Below, in pieces: positions 1 through 6,124 of a DNA stretch of 10,253 nt. Location: positions 1-10,253 of the forward strand of contig DYMC01000083.1 in the NCBI GenBank assembly GCA_020721745.1, in the 5' to 3' direction. Every line of letters begins with the position of its first letter. Position 1 is the stretch's first letter. Source of the DNA: Lentisphaera sp. (GTDB lineage: Bacteria; Verrucomicrobiota; Lentisphaeria; Victivallales; GWF2-50-93). The notes under the pieces are model-generated. The model ran no database searches. It saw nothing but the letters and a program-made list of their open reading frames with translations, and was not told the DNA's origin. Position numbers and translations under genes: made by a program.

Positions 1-9
1 GGCTCTTAA

Positions 10-27
10 GCCGGTCATAAGACCGGC
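10..27. repeat. Perfect 7-bp hairpin, possible end of an upstream gene
   Basis: The arms gccggtc (10-16) and gaccggc (21-27) are exact reverse complements around an ATAA loop. No T-run follows (the next bases are gttccg), so this is not a classical intrinsic terminator. It could be a processing or terminator-like structure for a gene left of the window, or a chance hairpin. There is no coding evidence around it. Confidence 0.4.
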
Positions 28-57
28 GTTCCGTCGGCAATTTTGCAATTGGCTCAA

Positions 58-179
58 GTAAATATTCATTGAAGACGTGAGCCCGCCGTAGGGGCGGACA
101 AGCCCGCCGGCTCTCCTGTGGAGAGAGGCGGGCAAGCTTCGCAACGTCTCAAGAATGACGGGGTTCAGCGAATATTTAC
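58..179. repeat. Nested inverted-repeat element (MITE- or REP-like)
   Basis: The outer arms GTAAATATTC (58-67) and GAATATTTAC (170-179) are perfect 10-bp reverse complements. Pairing continues inward with TGAA (70-73) against TTCA (164-167), then agacgt against acgtct (73-78 and 144-149). The core folds into two hairpins. One is ccgcc/ggcgg (83-87 with 93-97). The other is gcccgcc/ggcgggc (102-108 with 127-133), capped by ctctcc/ggagag (111-116 with 120-125) around a TGT loop. The 9-mer agcccgccg occurs twice (80-88 and 101-109). No open reading frame is supported and no target duplication is obvious at the edges. It may be a non-autonomous mobile or dispersed repeat, or a regulatory leader of the kinase gene. 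The structure is certain; its nature is inferred. Confidence 0.55.
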
Positions 180-207
180 GCTGGATGGATGGGAAGCACG
201 GGGGTGC

Positions 208-212
208 GGAAG
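208..212 (+). promoter_or_regulatory. Probable ribosome binding site of the kinase gene
   Basis: The purine stretch ggaag ends eight bases before the ATG at 221, a normal spacing for a modest Shine-Dalgarno site. A short gcac/gtgc hairpin (196-199 with 204-207) lies directly upstream. The site supports the 221 start, which is also needed to include the N-terminal zinc ribbon. Confidence 0.4.
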
Positions 213-220
213 CAATATAG

Positions 221-3200
221 ATGCGACAGTTCTGCCATATTTGCAAGAGACAGATGGATCTGGTTTCGGATCCTGACAGCGGGGCGATGAAGTGTGTCCT
301 ATGCGGCACGGTGCTCTTCACCCCCAGCTACGCCAAGCTCGACTTAGGCACGATAATCAACGGATTCCTGATAGAGAGCAAGATCGGCCAGGGCGGAATG
401 GGGGTTGTCTACAGGGCGAAACAGCTTAACCTCGAGCGCTTCGTCGCGTTGAAGGTGCTCGCCGAGCATCTCGCGGACGACCAGGAGTTCGTCGAGCGCT
501 TCTTTAAGGAGGCCCGGGCGGCAGCCAATCTGAACCACCAGAACATCGTCCAGGTTTACGACGCTGGAAGCACACTCGACGGCATATACTACTTCGCCAT
601 GGAGCTCATCGAGGGAGAGACGATAGAAACGCGCCTGATGAGGGACGGGGTCATGGAACCCAAGGACGCGTTGGATGTCGCCCTGAAGATATCCCATGCC
701 CTGGAATACGCCTGGGACAGGCAGAAGCTGACACATGGCGACATAAAGCCGGACAACATAATAGTGAACACCAGTGGCGGTGTCAAGCTTGCCGATCTGG
801 GGCTTGCGAAGAGTGTGCATGACGAGAAGTCCACGCAGGACGGCGGGATAATGGCGACCCCACTCTATGCCCCTCCCGAGGTCATATCGGGCGAGTTTTC
901 CAAGATCGGCTTCCGGTCCGACATGTACTCGTTCGGAGCCACATTCTACCACATGCTCGTGGGAGCTCCGCCGTTCAACGCGGAGGATCCTCAAGTCGTT
1001 CTGAGGATGCATCTGACTGACAAGCCGGTGCCTGTCAAGACGAGGAACCGCGGGATCAACCCCCTCATATCGGACATCGTGGACAGGCTTCTGGCCAAGA
1101 AGCCCGAGGATCGTCCGGAGAGCTGGCCGGAGGTCGTATCGTCCCTGGAGAAGATAAAGGACGTGGAGAGGAAAGTATTCCACGTCGCGTCCCACTCCCA
1201 CGAGAGGGAGCAACCGGAAGTCCGTTCCGAGGCCGTGGACGAGGGATACAAGTTCAACCATGTCGTGACCGCTCTCGCCGCCATCCTGCTTCTCCTGCTT
1301 TCTATCACGGTGGTTGTGTATCTGAAGAACTTCAAGGGGGATGGGGTGGACAAGCCGGACGTGAAGCCGGTGGAGACTGCGAGTCAGCCGGACGTGGCCA
1401 AGGAATGGGACTTGCTCAAGTCCCGCGTATCGAGCATGCCGCCACAGGACGCGATCGCGATGGTGGAGAAGTTCATCCAGAAGAACCAGGATCGCCTGCC
1501 TTCCGATGCGAATTCTTTCTATGAGTCTCTCCGGAAGAAGGTGGCCCAGGATGTCGTCTCCGAGGAGAAGTCCAAGAGGGTTCGGGAGCGCCTTGAGGCC
1601 CAGATTGACCTAATATTGCGCGAATGCTCCTCCGGGGATTTCAAGGGGAAGGACTATTCGGATCTTCAGTTCCAGAGCAAGAGGATAGAGACCATGCTGG
1701 CGATCTCCTCGTCGAAGAATTCCCCGCTCACGCTTGACGAGGAGCAGAGGAAGAGCCTCAACGGCATTTATCTGGCCATATCCCAGCAGCTCGACTCGAT
1801 GCGGAAGGTCGAGCAGGAGGCCTACATGAGGCAGATCGAGGAGCAGAGGCTGAAAACGATCGAGGAGCAGAGGTTGGCCAGGGAGAAAGCCGACAGTGAG
1901 CGCAAGGAAAGGCTTGCAGTCAATATCGCGATGGACACGTATTACATCTCTCTTGCCGACAAGCCAAGCCCGGCGGATCTTTGTTCGTCCATGGGAGACC
2001 TGCTCAAGAGCGGCAGGCTACCAGAGCCGTTGCGCCATAGCGCCGAATTCATAAGGAGCAACTACGTGTCGGTGCCGGATGCTCTTGCTGCACAGCTTTT
2101 GAAGATCGAGCGCTCCTTGAAGAACAAGCCTCTGCCCATATCCGCGATATCGAGGGACTACAGAGTCGAGGAGATATCCGAGAAAGGCATTAAGATGCAG
2201 GTGATGATAGACAAAGTGAAGATGGGCAAGCTCCTGCAATGGCAGCAGCTCCCGCAAGGCGATCTTGAGGCTCTCGTGGAGAAAACTCTTCTCTCCAACG
2301 ATGCCTACAAGCCTGAAGCCTCGGACCTGGCCTCCTTCGGCTCCTACCTGGTGGAGAAAAGACTCTTGAAGCAGTTCCGGGCTCTGCTGGGCAGGTTTGA
2401 CCAGAAGGCCAATCCGAAAGTGAGGGGGTGGATCAATTTCCTGGGCGATCTGGAGCTGGCTTCCAGAGAGATACAGGCCATGAGGAAAATGGCCGATGTC
2501 AGAGAGTCCTTGTCCGCTGGAGACCGGATCCAGGCCTCCGAGCATTTGGCCGACATGATACTGAACCACTCGTCCTCCGAGACATTCAAGAGATATTCGC
2601 AGGAGACAATCCTGCTCAGGGGGGAACTGGGCCGCTTGAACCACATGTTGCAAGCCGCGTCTTTCATAGTTTCGGCCTCCCGCCTCCTGGCCGAGAAGAA
2701 GAACGAGGCGGCCCTGCAGAGCCTATACTGCGCAAAATCGCGTTTTTTCAACTCGGAAGGAAGGCAGGGGGCGAAGGATGCTCTATCGCAGATCGAAACT
2801 GCGCTGCTTGCGTCTATTCCACGCCCGGAGGAGCTTCCCCGCACCTTTGCTCCGTTCTATAAATGGGAGAAGGAAGCCCCCGGTGAAACCCTTGCCTTTC
2901 TTGCGGGCATCAAGACGAACCAGGATTTCCAACGAAGCGCAATAAAGAATCCGGCTTTGCCTGAAATGCTCGAAGCCTCGGCAAGAATGAGCGTTGGAGA
3001 ATGGAATTCGGCCTCGTTTTCGGCGGACAAGATGGAGAGTATCCTCTCTCTGCAAGGGCCTTCATCATTTGTGCTTCCATCGCTTGTCTTTGCGTCCTCC
3101 ATGTCCTTGAGCAGGTTCGCCTCTTCAGCCGAGGATATTTCGCTCCCGGCGAAGATGTTCAACGAAGCCGGGACCCGTTTCCATCGATCTCCGCTGGGCT

Positions 3201-4138
3201 CGGCGCTTTCGCTTTATCTAAATGCCGAGTATATGCTGTCCATGGGCGCTTTTGCCCGGGCGCACCAGATGCTTTCCTCATATGAACGCCGGGATGCCGG
3301 GGTGGACATGGATTCGAGGATATTTCTTCTCGCGGCCTATGCGTCTCTTAATCTGCCGGAGCAGGAAGGAGCGAATCCGAAGACGATACTGGAGGCGTCC
3401 AAGCGCTTTTCTCCGGAGAAAAGCCTCGCTGGAGACATGCTCTGGCTTCGCCATTCGATGGCGCTGCTGTCCGGAGGGCAGCTTTCCGACCCGCAGATCA
3501 AGGAGCTCGCCTCTTCAGATCCATCGCATCCGGACATCTGTTCGAGGATAATGATCTCATCTCTGTCGCTCAGGGCGTTGGCTGGCGCGAGATGCCCGGA
3601 GATGTCCAGACTGCTCAGGATCATCGCCGCGAAAATCGCCGGCATGACGGCCCAGTGGCAGACATTCAGAAATCTGTCCTATCTGAGGCTTTCCATTAAT
3701 TCGTATTCATACGAGGCCCTGAGCGGGGAGGCCGCATCCATTCTTTCAGAGCCTCTCGTGGCGGGCATAGCCTCCTACCCGGAGCTCTCGATGCTCGAAA
3801 TGTCCTCCGCATGCCTGGCTGGAAAATTGTCGAGAGAGGAGCTCCAGGCCCAGCTCCCGAAGCGGCTTTCGGAATCAACCTGCGCCTCCCCGCTTGAAAT
3901 ACACATCGCAAGCCGCATTGGCGCTCCGGACAAACATCTGGAGACAATCTCGTCCGCCGTCTCCAACGGGGATATGGGCAAGGCGTTTTCGGCACTGCTC
4001 CTCTATTCCATATGCTCCGCCGACGACCATGGAGCCAGGGATGCCATCTTCGCGGAGGCGAAGAACCATACAGCCTTCATGAGCACCGAACAGAGGCTGC
4101 TGCTGTTGTCGCTCGAAAGATTGCTGTCGCGCAGATAG
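221..4138 (+). CDS. Membrane-anchored zinc-ribbon Ser/Thr protein kinase with long C-terminal region
   Basis: Hanks-type kinase of 1305 residues. A zinc ribbon comes first (C5-x2-C8, C25-x2-C28). The kinase domain follows (about 49-315): glycine loop GQGGMG (56-61), ATP-binding K78 in VALK, helix-C E97, catalytic loop HGDIKPDN (172-179), metal-binding DLG (192-194), APPE (217-220), D234 in SDMYSFG, and R298. HGD replaces the usual HRD, so this is a non-RD kinase, and DLG replaces DFG. Catalytic lysine and both aspartates are present, so activity is expected. One hydrophobic segment (about 348-368) implies a cytoplasmic kinase and about 935 residues outside the inner membrane. That part has a charged coiled-coil-like stretch with an 8-residue repeat (IEEQRLKT, IEEQRLAR, 539-554), then helix-rich sequence possibly of TPR-like type, which I cannot assign to a family. 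The next gene encodes a sigma-54 regulator, suggesting a signalling role. Substrate and ligand are unknown. Confidence 0.93.
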   Translation: MRQFCHICKRQMDLVSDPDSGAMKCVLCGTVLFTPSYAKLDLGTIINGFLIESKIGQGGMGVVYRAKQLNLERFVALKVLAEHLADDQEFVERFFKEARAAANLNHQNIVQVYDAGSTLDGIYYFAMELIEGETIETRLMRDGVMEPKDALDVALKISHALEYAWDRQKLTHGDIKPDNIIVNTSGGVKLADLGLAKSVHDEKSTQDGGIMATPLYAPPEVISGEFSKIGFRSDMYSFGATFYHMLVGAPPFNAEDPQVVLRMHLTDKPVPVKTRNRGINPLISDIVDRLLAKKPEDRPESWPEVVSSLEKIKDVERKVFHVASHSHEREQPEVRSEAVDEGYKFNHVVTALAAILLLLLSITVVVYLKNFKGDGVDKPDVKPVETASQPDVAKEWDLLKSRVSSMPPQDAIAMVEKFIQKNQDRLPSDANSFYESLRKKVAQDVVSEEKSKRVRERLEAQIDLILRECSSGDFKGKDYSDLQFQSKRIETMLAISSSKNSPLTLDEEQRKSLNGIYLAISQQLDSMRKVEQEAYMRQIEEQRLKTIEEQRLAREKADSERKERLAVNIAMDTYYISLADKPSPADLCSSMGDLLKSGRLPEPLRHSAEFIRSNYVSVPDALAAQLLKIERSLKNKPLPISAISRDYRVEEISEKGIKMQVMIDKVKMGKLLQWQQLPQGDLEALVEKTLLSNDAYKPEASDLASFGSYLVEKRLLKQFRALLGRFDQKANPKVRGWINFLGDLELASREIQAMRKMADVRESLSAGDRIQASEHLADMILNHSSSETFKRYSQETILLRGELGRLNHMLQAASFIVSASRLLAEKKNEAALQSLYCAKSRFFNSEGRQGAKDALSQIETALLASIPRPEELPRTFAPFYKWEKEAPGETLAFLAGIKTNQDFQRSAIKNPALPEMLEASARMSVGEWNSASFSADKMESILSLQGPSSFVLPSLVFASSMSLSRFASSAEDISLPAKMFNEAGTRFHRSPLGSALSLYLNAEYMLSMGAFARAHQMLSSYERRDAGVDMDSRIFLLAAYASLNLPEQEGANPKTILEASKRFSPEKSLAGDMLWLRHSMALLSGGQLSDPQIKELASSDPSHPDICSRIMISSLSLRALAGARCPEMSRLLRIIAAKIAGMTAQWQTFRNLSYLRLSINSYSYEALSGEAASILSEPLVAGIASYPELSMLEMSSACLAGKLSREELQAQLPKRLSESTCASPLEIHIASRIGAPDKHLETISSAVSNGDMGKAFSALLLYSICSADDHGARDAIFAEAKNHTAFMSTEQRLLLLSLERLLSRR

Positions 4139-4157
4139 AGCCCCCCTTTTTGCCTTC

Positions 4158-4185
4158 TTGAATTATCTGCAATTGGAGCTAGATT
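4158..4185 (+). promoter_or_regulatory. Weak sigma-70-like promoter candidate before the response regulator
   Basis: The 75-base gap between the kinase stop and the regulator start holds TTGAAT (4158-4163) and TAGATT (4180-4185), 16 bases apart, each a partial match to -35 and -10 consensus. No terminator hairpin follows the kinase gene, so read-through from it is equally plausible. I see no clear ribosome binding site before the ATG at 4214. Confidence 0.2.
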
Positions 4186-4213
4186 CCCTGCCCTAAAAAA
4201 TCCGGTCATTGAA

Positions 4214-5590
4214 ATGTCCAAGATACTTGTAGTTGACGACGAGACGACCATAATCGAGGTCCTGCGCAAGCTCCTTGTCCGGAACGGGAACCAGGTGGAG
4301 ACCGCCACCGAGGGCGAGGAGGCGTTGAAGAAGCTCAAGGAGGGCGTGTTCGACCTGATGATCACCGATGTCCGTCTTCCGGGCGGCATAGACGGCTTCG
4401 AGCTTCTCAGGCAGGGGAAGGAGCTCCAGTCGCACATGGCCGTGATAGTCATAACAGCTTACGCAGACGTTGACAGCGCCGTGGAGGCCATCAAGCGGGG
4501 TGCCTTCCACTACATAGCCAAGCCATTCAAGTTCGAAGAGCTCCTGCTTACAATAGACAAGGCCCTCAACTACGAGCTGACCTTGGCGGAGAATGAAATA
4601 CTCCGGAAAAGCATATCTACAAAATACCATTTCGGATTCATCGTGGGCGACAGTCCGCCCATGATAGAGATATACAGGCTCGTTGAGAAGGTGGCCAGGA
4701 CGAACAGCACTGTGCTGGTGCTCGGCGAGAGCGGGACCGGGAAGGAGCTGGTGGCCAAGGCTATACACAAGTCGAGCCCGCGCCACTCCAGCCCCTTCGT
4801 GACAATCAACTGCGCCGCGATACCTGCCACGCTGCTGGAGTCCGAGCTTTTCGGCTACGTAAAAGGCGCCTTCACGGGGGCGAACGGCAACAGGCAGGGG
4901 CTCTTCGAGACCGCGAACGGAGGCACTGTGCTTCTCGACGAGATAAGCTCCATGTCCCTCGACATGCAGGCGAAGCTCCTGAGGACATTGCAGGAGAAGG
5001 AGATCAGGAGAGTTGGCGGGACCGATAACATTCCGATTGACATACGGGTAGTCGCCGCATCAAACTATGATCTGGAAAAGGCGACCAAGGAAGGCAAGTT
5101 CAGGGAGGATCTCTTCTACAGGCTCAGCGTCATCCCGATCAAGATCCCCCCCCTGAGGGAGCGGAAGGAGGACATTCCCTCCTTGATTTCACACTTCCTC
5201 AATGTCTTTGAGAAGGAGAACAGGAGGAAGATCGGCATTTCGCCAGATGCCGTCGAGGCCATGAAGTCCTACGGCTGGCCCGGCAACGTGAGGGAGCTGG
5301 AGAATCTCATAAAGCGTCTCGCCACGCTATCCGACGGAGATACAATTGATGCGGACGAACTCCCATCGCAATTTCCGAGGTCCAAGCCAGGCGCCACGAA
5401 GCCAAGGAAGATCGTCCCGCTCGAGAAATTCATCGCCAGCCAGACCGAGGCCTACATGAAGGAAGTCGTCTCCCAGGAGGATGGAGATTTGGACAAGGCC
5501 GCCTCAATAATCGGCATATCCTCCTCCGACCTCAAAAAGAAGATCAAGGCTATCAAAAAAAAGAAGCTAAAAAAGGAGAAGAGAAGATGA
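4214..5590 (+). CDS. Sigma-54-dependent response regulator, NtrC family
   Basis: A 458-residue transcription activator with the standard three-part layout. The receiver domain (about 1-120) has the acidic pair D8/D9, phospho-acceptor D52, T81 and K103. The AAA+ domain (about 143-370) has Walker A GESGTGKE (171-178), the sigma-54-contacting loop GAFTGA (218-223), Walker B with D242/E243, and WPGNVREL near its end. It should hydrolyse ATP to remodel sigma-54 RNA polymerase at -12/-24 promoters. The C-terminal part (about 410-445) matches a Fis-type helix-turn-helix (AASIIGISSSDLKKKIK), followed by a very lysine-rich tail. No histidine kinase is in the window; the upstream neighbour is a Ser/Thr kinase, so the source of phosphate is open. 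The stop overlaps the next start (ATGA), indicating translational coupling. No strong ribosome binding site precedes 4214, but the receiver domain begins right there. Confidence 0.96.
   Translation: MSKILVVDDETTIIEVLRKLLVRNGNQVETATEGEEALKKLKEGVFDLMITDVRLPGGIDGFELLRQGKELQSHMAVIVITAYADVDSAVEAIKRGAFHYIAKPFKFEELLLTIDKALNYELTLAENEILRKSISTKYHFGFIVGDSPPMIEIYRLVEKVARTNSTVLVLGESGTGKELVAKAIHKSSPRHSSPFVTINCAAIPATLLESELFGYVKGAFTGANGNRQGLFETANGGTVLLDEISSMSLDMQAKLLRTLQEKEIRRVGGTDNIPIDIRVVAASNYDLEKATKEGKFREDLFYRLSVIPIKIPPLRERKEDIPSLISHFLNVFEKENRRKIGISPDAVEAMKSYGWPGNVRELENLIKRLATLSDGDTIDADELPSQFPRSKPGATKPRKIVPLEKFIASQTEAYMKEVVSQEDGDLDKAASIIGISSSDLKKKIKAIKKKKLKKEKRR
5557..5563 (+). other. A_AAA_AAG slippery heptamer near the end of the regulator gene
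   Basis: Eight consecutive A residues (5555-5562) are read in the regulator frame as AAA AAA AAG, which contains the classical -1 slippage heptamer of dnaX type. A -1 shift here would enter the lipoprotein frame with no stop before its ATG, giving a fusion. The A-rich lysine codons may equally be only a basic tail, and I see no strong stimulatory structure close downstream. Confidence 0.25.
5573..5578 (+). promoter_or_regulatory. Strong ribosome binding site of the lipoprotein gene
   Basis: AAGGAG lies inside the last codons of the regulator gene, with eight bases to the ATG at 5587. This is near-consensus in sequence and spacing. Together with the 4-base ATGA overlap, it fixes the lipoprotein start and indicates that the two genes are translated from one message. 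Confidence 0.75.
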
Positions 5591-6108
5591 GACTGCGGTG
5601 CCTCGAATTGATATTCGCAACTGCGGGGATCCTCGCGTTGACATCCTGCGAGATAACCCAGCCCAAGCCGGACAAGCCAGACTATCTGGTGTCCATAAAT
5701 GAAATAATCAAGTACCCAAGAGCCTCGCAGCTCGAGAAGGAGATCCCCACCGTGGCGGGCACGACAAAGTGGATTAGCAGCTCGCCATATCTCTTCTCCA
5801 ACACCATACAGAAGATCGAGACGATCCCGAACGATGGCGACAAGAACTTCTTCGACCTTAAATTGAAGCTGAACTACCGGGGAAAGCTCCTGTGGAACCA
5901 GCTCGGAGCGGACATCCTCTACAAGGAGATGGCCTTCATCGTGAACGATGTCCTCTACAGGAAGCTGACAGCGGACATGATAACGAGGGATAAGGAGAAG
6001 GACGACACCATGGTTTTGAAACTCAAGCTCGATCCCGTTACGGCGAAGGCCATCGCAGACTTCTCCGAATCCAACTACAAATACTTCAATCCAGACGAGA
6101 AGGAGTAG
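5587..6108 (+). CDS. Predicted envelope lipoprotein, possible SecD-like head domain
   Basis: A 173-residue protein with a lipoprotein signal peptide: basic start (MRLRC), hydrophobic core (about 8-18) and lipobox LTSC ending at C21. The residue after the cysteine is Glu, so the inner-membrane retention signal Asp at +2 is absent. The mature part is soluble and lysine-rich. Residues about 90-135 (DLKLKLNYRGKLLW, then AFIVNDVLYRKLTADMI) resemble by eye the periplasmic head region of SecD, which has a similar strand, helix and IVxDG-strand order. This is a faint similarity, and I do not recognise the family. The gene is translationally coupled to the sigma-54 regulator upstream and followed 16 bases later by the Gre-type gene. 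It may act in the envelope next to the outer part of the kinase, but nothing in the sequence proves that. Confidence 0.85.
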   Translation: MRLRCLELIFATAGILALTSCEITQPKPDKPDYLVSINEIIKYPRASQLEKEIPTVAGTTKWISSSPYLFSNTIQKIETIPNDGDKNFFDLKLKLNYRGKLLWNQLGADILYKEMAFIVNDVLYRKLTADMITRDKEKDDTMVLKLKLDPVTAKAIADFSESNYKYFNPDEKE

Positions 6109-6124
6109 CGTCTCCGCGAACAAA

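Noticed and set aside
35..47. Sigma-54 (-24/-12) promoter at the GGC...TTGC match
   Set aside because: The GG and GC doublets are separated by only seven bases rather than ten, so the spacing does not fit.
58..179. CRISPR-like interpretation of the repeats upstream of the kinase
   Set aside because: The repeated 9-mers are too short and lie only 21 bases apart, with only two copies. The pattern is inverted-repeat based, not an array of direct repeats and spacers.
344..1261. A 305-codon open frame on the - strand opposite the kinase domain
   Set aside because: The + strand carries every kinase motif across this region, so the antisense frame is a codon-bias shadow.
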